64,000 bases of DNA from Nocardia goodfellowii (lineage in GTDB: Bacteria > Actinomycetota > Actinomycetes > Mycobacteriales > Mycobacteriaceae): contig NZ_JAGGMR010000001.1 of the NCBI RefSeq assembly GCF_017875645.1, positions 4,712,001-4,776,000 of the forward strand, read 5' to 3'. The position numbers were made by a program, and so were the translations under genes. The notes under the pieces are model-generated. The model saw only the letters and a program-made list of their open reading frames with translations, searched no databases and had not been told where the DNA came from. Positions 35,073-43,700 of this stretch are shown piece after piece; within the stretch, counting starts at the first letter, position 1; every line of letters begins with the position of its first letter.

Positions 35073-35954
35073 TCACCCCAGGACGGCGGCGAGATCGAGC
35101 CGGGTCAGCCGGTCGCGGTCGGACAGAATGTCGATGGCGGCGATGCGGCCCTCGGTGACGGTGAAGCCGATGATCGAGAACGGATTTCCGTCCACGGTGT
35201 TGACCAATCCCGGGCCGCCATTGACCACGGCGTGGTGGACGGTGCAGCGGGTGGCCATGCGCTGGAAGGTCTCGGCTTGGCCGGCGACCGCGGCGGCACC
35301 GCGGATGACCCGCATCGCCGCACCGGCGTCGGCGCGCAACACCACGTCCGGATCGAGCATGCGCAGTAGTTCCTCGAAGTCACCGCCGCGCGCGGCGGCG
35401 AGGAAAGCGTCCACGACGCGGCGTTGGCCGGCCAGGTCCGAAGTCGAATCCGGGGTGACGCCCTGGACGCGACGCCGGGCCTGGCTGGCCAGCTTCTTGG
35501 CTGTCTGCGGTGTCCGGTCGACGATGGGTGCGATCTGTTCGTAGGGCATCGCGAACATGTCGTGCAGCACGAAGGCGAGGCGCTCGGCCGGGCTCAGCGA
35601 TTCGAGGACGACCAGCAGGGCCAGTCCCACCGAATCGGCCAGCAGCGCTTCGTTTTCCGGGTCGGGTGTGGTCGCGCTGGTGATCACCGGGTCGGGCAGG
35701 TGCTCGACTTCGAGGGGTTCTTCGCCGCGGCTCTTGCGGGTCCGCAACATGTCCAGACACACCCGCCCGACGACAGTGGTCAGCCAGCCGCCGAGATTGC
35801 CGACATCGGTGGTGTCGGTTCGCGCAAGGCGCAGCCACGCCTCCTGGACCGCGTCGTCGGCGTCGGCGAGCGAGCCGAGCATTCGGTAGGCCACCGCACG
35901 CAGATGTGTCCGGTGTGCCTCGAACTGGTCGGCCAGCAACTGTTCATCGTGCAC
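35073..35954 (-). CDS. ECF41-type RNA polymerase sigma factor (SigJ-like)
   Basis: A 293-residue sigma factor. Region 2 (AVAYRMLGSLADADDAVQEAWLRL) is at residues 20-45. Region 4 (LSPAERLAFVLHDMFAMPYEQIAPIVDRT) lies near 120-150. A C-terminal SnoaL/NTF2-like domain (DAFLAAARGGDFEELLRMLDPDVVLRAD) serves as built-in anti-sigma control. ECF41 factors are known to lie beside carboxymuconolactone decarboxylase, oxidoreductase or epimerase genes. The divergent genes here include a CMD-like one, fitting that pattern. It probably transcribes the divergent cluster from the promoter candidate at 36068-36094. Confidence 0.88.
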   Translation of the reverse strand: MHDEQLLADQFEAHRTHLRAVAYRMLGSLADADDAVQEAWLRLARTDTTDVGNLGGWLTTVVGRVCLDMLRTRKSRGEEPLEVEHLPDPVITSATTPDPENEALLADSVGLALLVVLESLSPAERLAFVLHDMFAMPYEQIAPIVDRTPQTAKKLASQARRRVQGVTPDSTSDLAGQRRVVDAFLAAARGGDFEELLRMLDPDVVLRADAGAAMRVIRGAAAVAGQAETFQRMATRCTVHHAVVNGGPGLVNTVDGNPFSIIGFTVTEGRIAAIDILSDRDRLTRLDLAAVLG

Positions 35955-36067
35955 GGAGTCCTCCTCGATCTCGTCCTGTACCGATGACGAAGTCGCCGTG
36001 CGAAGTGTGACTCCTGCTGGGCGCCACGCGGTGTTCGCGATGTCCGGACCAGCGGTTGCGGCGACGC

Positions 36068-36094
36068 GGTCACGTTTTCCGGTCGCTGAACGTC
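36068..36094 (+). promoter_or_regulatory. Candidate ECF41-dependent promoter
   Basis: GGTCACG (36068-36074), a 16-base spacer and CGTC (36091-36094) resemble the TGTCACA / CGTC elements described for ECF41 promoters. They lie 79 bases before the GTG of the serine hydrolase gene. The -35 match is partial. Confidence 0.4.
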
Positions 36095-36173
36095 AGTGCG
36101 GCAGAACGCGATCCGTTGCGGTCGCCAGGACCGCGCCGTTCGAAGCGGCGCCGACACCGAAAGGAGCAACACT

Positions 36174-37346
36174 GTGCATGCGATCGAAGTACACGGCACT
36201 GCCGCCGCTGGATACGAGGAGGTGCGGGCGGAATTCGCTGCCGTCGTCGCCGAGGAGGACGGGCAGTCCGGGGCGCAGCTCGCCGCGTTCGTGCGCGGCC
36301 GGAAGGTAGTGGATCTCTGGGCGGGGCGGCAGGTGTCGGGCACCACGCTGACCGGTCTGCATTCCACGAGCAAGGGTGCCGCCGCGTTGGTGGTGGCGCT
36401 GCTGATCCAAGACCGGGTTCTGGATGTCGATCAGACGGTCGCCCATTTCTGGCCGAGGTTCGCCACAGCGGGTAAGGAGCGAATCACGGTGCGCGACGTG
36501 CTCGTGCATCGCTCCGGAATCGTCGGTGTGGATGGCGGTTTCACCGTTTCCGAACTGGCGGATGAGCGGGTTGTCGCGGAACGGCTGGTGGGTCAGCGGC
36601 CCCTGTTCGAGCCCGGCACGGTGCACGGCTATGGCGGGTTCGTCACCTACGCCATCATCGGCGAGGTCGTGCGAGCCATCACCGGCAGCAGCATCCAGCA
36701 GTTGTTCGAGGAGCGAATCCGCGCACCGTACGAATTGGACGTCTATCTCGGGCTGCCCGCCGAACTGGAGCACCGCTACCTGCCGATCCTGCCGTGGCGG
36801 GCAACCCCGGAGATGGAAGCGGCCTTCGCCGCCAACTCACCCAATCCGCACGGCATCGCCGGAATCGCCTACAACCTCAACGCCCGCGGCTTCACCGCCG
36901 CCGACGTTATGGCACTACCCAATGACGCCACCCTGCGCCGACTCGGCCAAGGCTCGGCCGGCGGGGTGGGCAGCGCGCACGGCCTGGCGGCGATGTACGC
37001 GGCGGCGATCACCGGCATCGACGGCCGCGACCCGCTGCTGTCACTGGACACTATCGCCGCTGTCTCCGAAATCCATTCCAGCGGTGCCGATCTGGTGCGT
37101 GGAGATCGCGCGCCCTACGCGTTGGGGTTCGAAGCCAAGAGTCTGCTGTACCCGTTTCTCGGCGTCCACGCGTTCGGGCACACCGGTTCGGCGGGCTCGG
37201 ACGGATTCGCCGACCCGCACAGCGGCCTGACCTACGGCTACACCCGCCGCCGCGCGGCCTTCGCGTTCAACGCCCCCGAAAACGCCCGACTGGCCGCCGC
37301 ACTGCACCGCGTCGCCACCGATACCGCGGTCTCGCGGGCCGCCTGA
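36174..37346 (+). CDS. Serine hydrolase of the beta-lactamase class C / esterase family
   Basis: A 390-residue protein of the EstB/LipE type. The nucleophile motif S-T-S-K is at residues 64-67. A HGYGGF segment near 145 supplies the Tyr. HTG, in place of the KTG box, lies in a GHTGSAG context near 340. There is no signal peptide, so it is more likely an intracellular esterase than a beta-lactamase. GTG 36174 follows AAGGAG at seven bases. It is the first gene of a three-gene unit divergent from the ECF41 sigma factor. Confidence 0.85.
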   Translation: MHAIEVHGTAAAGYEEVRAEFAAVVAEEDGQSGAQLAAFVRGRKVVDLWAGRQVSGTTLTGLHSTSKGAAALVVALLIQDRVLDVDQTVAHFWPRFATAGKERITVRDVLVHRSGIVGVDGGFTVSELADERVVAERLVGQRPLFEPGTVHGYGGFVTYAIIGEVVRAITGSSIQQLFEERIRAPYELDVYLGLPAELEHRYLPILPWRATPEMEAAFAANSPNPHGIAGIAYNLNARGFTAADVMALPNDATLRRLGQGSAGGVGSAHGLAAMYAAAITGIDGRDPLLSLDTIAAVSEIHSSGADLVRGDRAPYALGFEAKSLLYPFLGVHAFGHTGSAGSDGFADPHSGLTYGYTRRRAAFAFNAPENARLAAALHRVATDTAVSRAA

Positions 37347-37388
37347 ATTCCGCTCCCACCCAACCAGACCCGACTCCAGGAGAACAAC

Positions 37389-37826
37389 ATGTCCACTCGC
37401 ACCACCGCGCTACTCCGTTCCCGCGGTCTGAAGTTCGCGCGCTGGGTTCCCGTGGCCGCCGTACTGGCCGAGACCGCCGTCGGCGCGTACTGGGATCTCG
37501 CCCGAATCTCTTATGTCCGAGAGTCTTTCGATCATCTCGGCTATCCCATGTACTTCGCGACGATCCTCGGAGTCGCCAAAACGGCCGCGCTCGCCGCGAT
37601 ACTCACCCCCGGACACCCTCGAACCAAGGAATGGGCCTACGCCGGGCTGGTCTTCGTCTACGGTGGCGCCGCCGCCTCCCATGTGGCCGCCGGTGACGGT
37701 CCCGACAAGTGGGCCATGCCGGTGTTCTTCGTCGCCGCTACTTTCGCCGCTCGGGCATGGCTGCCGCAAGCCGTCGAACGCGCCTTTCCTGCGCCCGTCG
37801 TCTCCGAGCGCCTCCAGTACCGCTGA
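37389..37826 (+). CDS. DoxX-like small membrane protein
   Basis: A 145-residue protein with four hydrophobic helices. Typical DoxX-like features are a SFDHLGYPMYFATILGVAK segment between helices 1 and 2 and a YAGLVFVYGGAAASH segment in helix 3. Its job is unknown; relatives are linked to thiosulfate oxidation or redox homeostasis. It follows the serine hydrolase gene after 42 bases, with AGGAG before the ATG, and precedes the CMD-like gene. Confidence 0.8.
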   Translation: MSTRTTALLRSRGLKFARWVPVAAVLAETAVGAYWDLARISYVRESFDHLGYPMYFATILGVAKTAALAAILTPGHPRTKEWAYAGLVFVYGGAAASHVAAGDGPDKWAMPVFFVAATFAARAWLPQAVERAFPAPVVSERLQYR

Positions 37827-37869
37827 ACCCGCTGAACTCGAAATCCACTACAAGAGAAGGAAATCCATC

Positions 37870-38379
37870 ATGGAAACGAACACCACGGCTCTGGAAATCG
37901 GCTCGCGGCTGCCCAACCCGCAGCAGTTGGTGCCGGCACTGGGCGAGGTCGGCGCGGCGCTGTTCAAAGCGACCGGCAACGGAGCGATCCCGCGCGCCAC
38001 GATCGGTCTGGTCCAGTTGCGTGCCGGCCAGATCGTCGGCAGCACGTATCTGGTCATCCTGCACGCGGGCAATCTGCGCGCTGCCGGTGCGTCCGAGGAA
38101 CGTATCGCCGCGGTCGCGACCTGGCGCGACGCGCCGTACTTCAGTGAACCGGAACGTGCCGCACTCGCTCTGGTCGAGGCTGTCCTGGAACCGGCCGCGC
38201 ACGGCGAGCGAGTGCCCGACCAACTCTTCGCCTACGCCGCCGAACACTACGACGACACGGCCCTGGCCACCCTGGCGATGGCCATCGGTCAGGTCAATTT
38301 CTTTGTCCCGCTGGCGCTCATCGGCAAACCGCTGCCCGGACGCCCGCAGGCCGAGCAGTGGACTCCCGTGCCGGCCTGA
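37870..38379 (+). CDS. Carboxymuconolactone decarboxylase-like protein lacking the CxxC motif
   Basis: A 169-residue all-helical protein of the CMD/AhpD fold. The conserved N-G-C-x-x-C-x3-H redox motif aligns with V56-G57-S58-T-Y-L61-x3-H65, so both cysteines are replaced while the His is kept. A second family block, FSEPERAALALVEAVLE, is intact. Loss of both cysteines rules out an AhpD-type peroxidase cycle for this protein. ATG 37870 has AGAAGGAA upstream. Linkage to ECF41 is a known association for this fold. Confidence 0.8.
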   Translation: METNTTALEIGSRLPNPQQLVPALGEVGAALFKATGNGAIPRATIGLVQLRAGQIVGSTYLVILHAGNLRAAGASEERIAAVATWRDAPYFSEPERAALALVEAVLEPAAHGERVPDQLFAYAAEHYDDTALATLAMAIGQVNFFVPLALIGKPLPGRPQAEQWTPVPA

Positions 38380-38442
38380 CAGTTCGATCGTGCGGGGTCG
38401 GGTGACCGGCCCGGCCCCGCGGGCAAAATGTCACGACCCTGG

Positions 38443-39078
38443 TCAGCGGGGCAACTCGCGACTGGGGTCGCGGTGTTGTTCGAACCAGGTGGCGATCATG
38501 TCGGAGGTGGCGGTGATGAGTTCGCGGCGTTCGCGGCCGTCGACGTCGAGGGCTGAGGCGCGCAGTACGACCGCGAATCCGGTGTTGACTACGACCGAAG
38601 CCATCAGGTCGTATTTGTGGTCGTCGCCGGGGCCGAGGATTTGGATGACCAGTACTTTGATCATGAGCCGCAGGCGTGGTTCGAACTCGGGCAGGCCGCT
38701 GCTGTAGAACTGCACGCCCGCGATGAGTGCTCGGACGAGTCCGGCGTTGGCGACGAGTACGTCGGTGATGACGCCGATGAGCGTCGTGAACATGTCGAAG
38801 ACGGACATGTCTCTGAGGTTGAAAAGGGAAGCGGTGAAGTCGGTTTCGATGTCGGTGAGTAGCCGGTCGCGTAGTTCGTCGACCATGACCGAGCGGTCGG
38901 TGAAGTAGCGGTATACGGTGCCGATGCTGACTCCGGCTTCGGCGGCGATGCGGTTGGTGGAGGTGTCGGTGATGCCGCGTTCACCGAAGAGTTTCGCGGC
39001 GGCGTCGAGGATCTGGTTGCGGGTGGCTTTGGCGCGGTCTTGGGTCGGCCGGTGTCGGTTACGGGGGGTTGCGGGCAT
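38443..39078 (-). CDS. TetR family regulator
   Basis: A 211-residue repressor-type protein. The N-terminal helix-turn-helix reads ILDAAAKLFGERG, then STNRIAAEAGVSIGTVYRYFTDR, at residues 24-60. The C-terminal ligand domain is helical and unrecognised. ATG 39078 has AAGGAG seven bases upstream. It lies convergent with the CMD-like gene and divergent from the DNA glycosylase gene. The target is unknown. Confidence 0.87.
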   Translation of the reverse strand: MPATPRNRHRPTQDRAKATRNQILDAAAKLFGERGITDTSTNRIAAEAGVSIGTVYRYFTDRSVMVDELRDRLLTDIETDFTASLFNLRDMSVFDMFTTLIGVITDVLVANAGLVRALIAGVQFYSSGLPEFEPRLRLMIKVLVIQILGPGDDHKYDLMASVVVNTGFAVVLRASALDVDGRERRELITATSDMIATWFEQHRDPSRELPR

Positions 39079-39227
39079 GCCTGGCTCCTTTCCGTTCGCG
39101 ACACTGAGCCGGGGCACAGCGTAGGCGCAACCGCGTGTGGGAGCTAGGGAGGTGGTGCGGGGAGTCCGAAGCGACCGTCGCCGGGCCCTCGGCTGTGGTC
39201 GGCCCAGCACCCGGCAGACTGAGGGGC

Positions 39228-39791
39228 ATGAGTTCTGGTTCGTCAGCTCGGCCGTCGCCCGCGGATCTGGCCGCGGCGCAGGACAAGACCGTTCCCGATG
39301 TGATCGGGCCCGGGTTGCGGGTGTTGTTCTGCGGAATCAACCCGGGCCTGTGGTCCGGGGCGACGGGGTATCACTTCGCCCGTCCGGGAAATCGGTTCTG
39401 GCCGGCACTGCATCGGTCCGGCTTCACGCCACGCCTGCTCCGGCCCGACGAAGAGCATGAACTGCTCGGGCTGGGCTTGGGGATCACGAATGTGGCCCCG
39501 CGCACGACCGCCAAAGCCGAGCAGCTGACCGCCGACGAACTGCGCGCCGGCGGTCGCGCCCTGGTCGAACGGGTGGAGCGGTATCAACCCCGAGTATTGG
39601 CCGTGCTCGGTATCGGCGCCTACCGCACGGCTTTCGGTCGCCCACGCACCACAGTCGGCCCTCAGTCCGAGCGGATCGGTGCGACCGCGGTGTGGGTTCT
39701 ACCCAATCCCAGCGGGCTCAACGCGCACTACACATTGGATGCCCTCGCCGCGGAGTTCCGCGCGTTGCGCGAGGCGGTGGAGATCGGTTGA
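39228..39791 (+). CDS. mug: Mismatch-specific uracil/thymine DNA glycosylase (Mug-like)
   Basis: A 187-residue repair enzyme that removes uracil or thymine from G mismatches. The family motifs are present: GINPGLWSG with the catalytic Asn at about residue 38, and the DNA-intercalating NPSG.N loop near 163-168. RPGNRFWPAL links the two. ATG 39228 is chosen from the family N-terminus and a close GAGGGG. It appears to be a single gene, divergent from the TetR gene. Confidence 0.85.
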   Translation: MSSGSSARPSPADLAAAQDKTVPDVIGPGLRVLFCGINPGLWSGATGYHFARPGNRFWPALHRSGFTPRLLRPDEEHELLGLGLGITNVAPRTTAKAEQLTADELRAGGRALVERVERYQPRVLAVLGIGAYRTAFGRPRTTVGPQSERIGATAVWVLPNPSGLNAHYTLDALAAEFRALREAVEIG

Positions 39792-39823
39792 GCTACGGCT
39801 ATGTCTCGAAAGGGCGGCGCGGG

Positions 39824-39997
39824 CTAGAGGCAGATGCTCACGCTGGCCGGACCGAGGGGAACGGAAAAGCACAGTGCGACCGATCCGACGACAGGGGTGG
39901 CCGCGGGGGTGGCTGCGGTGGCGTTTCCCGCGCTCAGCGCGATGGTGGACAGAGCCAACGCGCCGATCGTCAGCGTGCGAGCGGTTCTGACAGTCAT
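39824..39997 (-). CDS. Small secreted cysteine-containing peptide
   Basis: A 57-residue protein from ATG 39997, with AGGAG five bases upstream. A basic N-terminus and a hydrophobic core form a signal peptide likely cleaved after about residue 28 (NATA-A). The mature part of about 28 residues is neutral and hydrophobic and contains two Cys residues, one near its middle and one next to the last residue, suggesting one disulfide. No family is recognised, but small exported peptides of this kind are common in Nocardia and mycobacteria. Confidence 0.65.
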   Translation of the reverse strand: MTVRTARTLTIGALALSTIALSAGNATAATPAATPVVGSVALCFSVPLGPASVSICL

Positions 39998-40132
39998 GTA
40001 ACTCCTAGCTTTCGATGGAACCCCGGTCGGCTCCATTCGCGAAATCTGCTGTGAAATATCCGTACGCCACCGCGCTTGATCAAGTCAACTGTGTTGTGAA
40101 GTGCTACATAGGAATCGGCATGAGCTGGGTGC

Positions 40133-40255
40133 AGGCCGGGGCGGCAGGAGGAGATCGCCAATATGGTCGTCTACCTGAGTTCGCCGTTCGCCTCGGCCAC
40201 CACCGGTGGCGCGCTGCGCGTGGACGGCGGCTACGTCGACTCCATCTTGCCCTGA
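40133..40255 (+). pseudogene. C-terminal remnant of an SDR gene
   Basis: About 40 codons encode an unmistakable SDR C-terminus (EEIANMVVYLSSPFASATTGG, then LRVDGGYVDSILP and stop). No N-terminal part, start codon or ribosome binding site is present upstream, so the rest of the gene has been lost. Confidence 0.7.
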
Positions 40256-40282
40256 GCCGCAACACGTTTCGTGCCCTGATCC

Positions 40283-41683
40283 TTATCCTGCCGCGTAAGC
40301 GGTGAATTCATGCGGGGTCGTCGTCACCATGCGGCCACCGACCGCCTTGATCGCCGTGCGGAAGTCGGGTCGCCCGCTGGGCGGCAACGGCATCGACCAG
40401 GTGGTTGCACCGTCCGCGGCGTCGATCGCGTGGACGTCGGTGCCGTCGGTCAGGATCAGGTGTCTCGGATCGGTGATGCCGTTGAAGGTCGAATAGCGGG
40501 ACGTGTTGGCGAAAGGCGTCGGCCGCCGCCAGATCTGATGTCCGTCAGTGAGATCCAGTCCGGACAGCTCCGAGCCATCGCGTGATCGGACGATCACCGT
40601 GTTGTCCACTATTCCCTGGACGGCGCTCATCCGGCCGGTGATGTCTTCCATACCGATCTGCGCATTGGTCCACAAGACTCGGCCGGTCGTTCGTTCGTAG
40701 GCGCTTTCTCCGGTGAGGATCGGCGGTATCACCGCGGTCGCGGTCGGGAACCAATCGAAGACGAAACTCGGGTTGCTCACCTCGCCGATCGATTCGCCGC
40801 GGCGATCGAGAAACCGCACCCGGTCCGGCCGCCAAATATTCTCCTGCTCGGCGATCACGCCGCCATCCAAGATCCCGACGATGGGCCCGGCGAACAGTGA
40901 TTCACCGGTGCGTACATCGTAGAGGCGGACACTGTGGTCGTGCCCATCGAGGAAGTAGTCGCGGCTGCCGACCCTCGGAGTGACCGGGTCGCCGGGAACC
41001 GGTGTCGGATATGTCCGCCGCCACGTCGCGGCGATGTCCGTGGGCGTTCCCCGGGTCAGGACGGCGGTCATCCAGTCCGGCGTCCGGCCGGTGACCGAGA
41101 CGGCCCCGTCCCATACCGTCACGTCCATGACCTCGAAGTCGGTCGGCTGGTCGCCGAGTATCGCACCGGTGGCGGCTTCGATGATCAGCACTCGATGCGC
41201 GCCTCGGCAGGCGAGCTTTCCGTCGAAGACCTGCTCACGGCATCCGTCGAACTCACCGACATCGGTCGTCCAGCGCACCTGCCCGGTGCCTGGATCGATG
41301 CCGTGCATCCGCACCGGACCGACGCCGCGTCCGCTGGTTTCGCCGGTCCCCGGTTCTCCCGGCACCGCGGTCGCGGCGACGATGATCGTCCCGGCGTCCA
41401 TCGGTGAGCCGTAACCGTAGTACCGCCCCAGGCTGTGCGGCATCGCGAGCAGAACCGCGCCGGGTTCATCGGAGAGGTCGGTAGCGCGCAACGTCCACTG
41501 CGGCACCGGGGCGGAATCGAGCCGGGTCGAGACCTTGAAGCGGCCGTATCCCGCATCGGTCTCCTCCGGACCCCGGGGTGACCGGTTCATCCACGCGACC
41601 GTCGCGACGCCCGCCACCACAGCCACGATCAGCACCACGATGCCGACCCGGCGACCGGTGACCCACCTCCCAGCGCTGTTCAC
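40283..41683 (-). CDS. Membrane-anchored PQQ-like beta-propeller protein
   Basis: A 466-residue protein with one N-terminal membrane helix (residues about 8-28) and an extracytoplasmic propeller. Repeats of the type 'G..RWTTDVG......DGKLACRG' and 'A.DGATTWSMPL' match PQQ/BamB-like blades, in which tryptophan docking is typical. Whether a cofactor is bound is unknown. GTG 41683 follows GAGGAGG at six bases, which fixes the start. It lies divergent from an SDR gene with 307 bases between them. Confidence 0.75.
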   Translation of the reverse strand: MNSAGRWVTGRRVGIVVLIVAVVAGVATVAWMNRSPRGPEETDAGYGRFKVSTRLDSAPVPQWTLRATDLSDEPGAVLLAMPHSLGRYYGYGSPMDAGTIIVAATAVPGEPGTGETSGRGVGPVRMHGIDPGTGQVRWTTDVGEFDGCREQVFDGKLACRGAHRVLIIEAATGAILGDQPTDFEVMDVTVWDGAVSVTGRTPDWMTAVLTRGTPTDIAATWRRTYPTPVPGDPVTPRVGSRDYFLDGHDHSVRLYDVRTGESLFAGPIVGILDGGVIAEQENIWRPDRVRFLDRRGESIGEVSNPSFVFDWFPTATAVIPPILTGESAYERTTGRVLWTNAQIGMEDITGRMSAVQGIVDNTVIVRSRDGSELSGLDLTDGHQIWRRPTPFANTSRYSTFNGITDPRHLILTDGTDVHAIDAADGATTWSMPLPPSGRPDFRTAIKAVGGRMVTTTPHEFTAYAAG

Positions 41684-41990
41684 CGGCGGCCTCCTCGTAT
41701 TTCCTGGACCAGCGGCTGACCGATCCGCGAATACGCAAGGTAGCAGTGAGATTCGGCATGGTGGTAGCCGCAACGTTCGCGTCCACGACGAATTCGCTTG
41801 GCAGGCAGGCGAACAGCAGCGTCTGCACACAAGAAGCATTACCCGTCGTTATGCGCTCGCACGGGTCCGTGTGGGCGACACTCCCGGTACGTTCGAGATC
41901 GGTCTACGGAGTGATGCCTTCGTGCCACGCGTACGGAGACGATGGTGGTGCCACAACCGCTGTGGGGTGGCTGGTCCGAACGGAGTACTG
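41684..41990. other. Divergent intergenic region
   Basis: The 307 bases between the propeller protein and SDR genes contain no convincing gene. They should hold both promoters. No clear repeat was seen. Confidence 0.4.
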
Positions 41991-42830
41991 ATGGAACTGG
42001 CAGCAGGACAGGTCGCGGTGGTCACCGGCGCCGCGAACGGGATCGGCGCGGCGCTCGCGGCGGCGCTGGTGGCACGGGGGTTGCGAGTGGTGCTCGCCGA
42101 TATCGACACCGGCTCCCTGCAGCGGATCGCGGACGAGTTGGGGGAGCGGGCCCTCGCGGTACCCACCGATGTCGCCGATATCGACCAGGTCCGCGCGCTC
42201 GCCGCCCGCACTCTGCGCGAGTTCGGCCGGGTGGACTTGGTGGTCAACAACGCCGGTATGAGCGCCGGAGGTCCTACCTGGGAAGTCGATCCCGGTGCAT
42301 GGAACCGGGTTTGGGCAGTCAACGTGGGCGGAGTGGTCAACGGTGTGCATGTATTCGCCCCGCACTTGATCGCCGCGGGTCGCGGTCACATCGTCAATGT
42401 CGCCTCGCTGGCCGCGCTGACCGTGGGCATGTTCGGCGCGCCGTACGCGGCGAGCAAAGCGGCGATCATCTCGATCTCTGAATCGTTGCGCGGAGAACTG
42501 GAGCTGATCGCGCCCGGCGTGGGGGTCACCGTGATCTGTCCGGGGCCGGTGGACACCCAAATGTTCCGCGGCCTGGCGCAACTCGCCGAGCCGGCCCAGG
42601 GCACACCGGATTCGAACGTGCTGCCGCCGGAGCTCGCGGCGAAACTCGCGCCCATGCTGGCGGCCATCTCCGAGATGGTGAAGGAAGCGCTGCCGCCGGC
42701 CCGGGCAGCGGAAATCATTGTGGCGGCGGTGGAATCGGGGACGTTGTACGCGACCACGCACCCCGCCATGGCTCAGGCCGCGCGCGACCGGAGCGAGGCG
42801 ATACTGGATTCATTCGGTACGCCGCGGTGA
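41991..42830 (+). CDS. Short-chain dehydrogenase/reductase
   Basis: A 279-residue classical SDR. The coenzyme motif TGAANGIG lies at residues 13-20, NNAG near 87 and YAASK near 154-158. The C-terminal part is longer than usual and includes a VKEALPPARAAEIIV helix seen in SDRs that act on larger hydrophobic substrates. ATG 41991 has CGGAG upstream. It stands alone between divergent and convergent genes. The substrate is unknown. Confidence 0.87.
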   Translation: MELAAGQVAVVTGAANGIGAALAAALVARGLRVVLADIDTGSLQRIADELGERALAVPTDVADIDQVRALAARTLREFGRVDLVVNNAGMSAGGPTWEVDPGAWNRVWAVNVGGVVNGVHVFAPHLIAAGRGHIVNVASLAALTVGMFGAPYAASKAAIISISESLRGELELIAPGVGVTVICPGPVDTQMFRGLAQLAEPAQGTPDSNVLPPELAAKLAPMLAAISEMVKEALPPARAAEIIVAAVESGTLYATTHPAMAQAARDRSEAILDSFGTPR

Positions 42831-42947
42831 TCGGTGCTACTGCAAGAGATTCAGCAGCGCGCAAATTCCGTGTGCACCAGCGCCGAATTGACGCTGGGAT
42901 GGTCGGTTCGAGTATCGGGTACTGATTGAGAAATGTCCGGCGGTCGC

Positions 42948-43601
42948 TCAGGATCGGGCGCGGTCGACGTAGCGATAAAAGCGGCGCAGCAGTGGCGCGA
43001 TCAAGCGCTGCCCGCGGATCCCCACGGTGAACAGGGTGCCGCGCGGGTCGGGGAACATGCCGAACTGTCTGCCGAGCTCGAGCAGGTCAAAATTACTGGT
43101 CCAGGAGCAGAGTCGGCCGTCGCGCAATTCGTAGACGTCCACGCCCCGGTTGTCGAACCTGCGTCCGGTGGGGGCCATACCCAAGGGGGAGCAGCCGCCG
43201 CCCATGTCGCCGGCGAAGGTGCCGCGCATCCGCCAGGGTACGGCCATGCCGGTTCCGCTCAGCGCCAGATGGGGAGTGCCGGCGACTTCCCACCGCACGT
43301 CGGGGAAGGCGCGCAGGAGGGTGAGCACGGCTGATCGCACCGCGTCCTTGCCGACCGCGGGTTCACCGCACAGACCCGGATCGATCAGCACGACGTCGTC
43401 GGTCATGAGTGCCAGGACGGCTTCCGGGTCGTATTTATCCCAGGCGGTGAGCCATTTCGTGAGCCAGTCGCCGCACTGCGCGGCGTGGTCGGCGGCATGC
43501 GCGGCGAAGTCGGCGCCCAGTCGCGGCAGTTCCGCCGCGGTCTCGCGCGAAGTCCGGTCCGAGACCAGGGTCGGTTCCAGCGCGGCCGAGTCGATGCTCA
43601 T
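42948..43601 (-). CDS. SnoaL/NTF2-like ester cyclase family protein
   Basis: A 217-residue protein. The middle 130 or so residues match the NTF2-like fold of SnoaL polyketide-cyclase/ester-cyclase proteins (WDKYDPEAVLALMTDDVVLIDPG, then AFPDVRWEVAG and GRRFDNRGVDVYELRDGR). ATG 43601 has GGAGGATC upstream. It lies divergent from the FAD monooxygenase gene that precedes the biosynthetic operon, with 99 bases between. A link to that pathway is possible but unproven. Confidence 0.75.
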   Translation of the reverse strand: MSIDSAALEPTLVSDRTSRETAAELPRLGADFAAHAADHAAQCGDWLTKWLTAWDKYDPEAVLALMTDDVVLIDPGLCGEPAVGKDAVRSAVLTLLRAFPDVRWEVAGTPHLALSGTGMAVPWRMRGTFAGDMGGGCSPLGMAPTGRRFDNRGVDVYELRDGRLCSWTSNFDLLELGRQFGMFPDPRGTLFTVGIRGQRLIAPLLRRFYRYVDRARS

Positions 43602-43700
43602 GGTGATCCTCCAGTTGACCACGGGCTCAGGCTGTTTCGTGCCGTAGCATGCGTCAGCATAGTGTGCTTTGCTCTAGTAAAGCAACGGTGGGAGGCAACG

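Noticed and set aside
36174..37346. Beta-lactamase resistance gene
   Set aside because: The SxxK motif is present, but there is no signal peptide and HTG replaces KTG, so an intracellular esterase is more likely than a secreted resistance enzyme.
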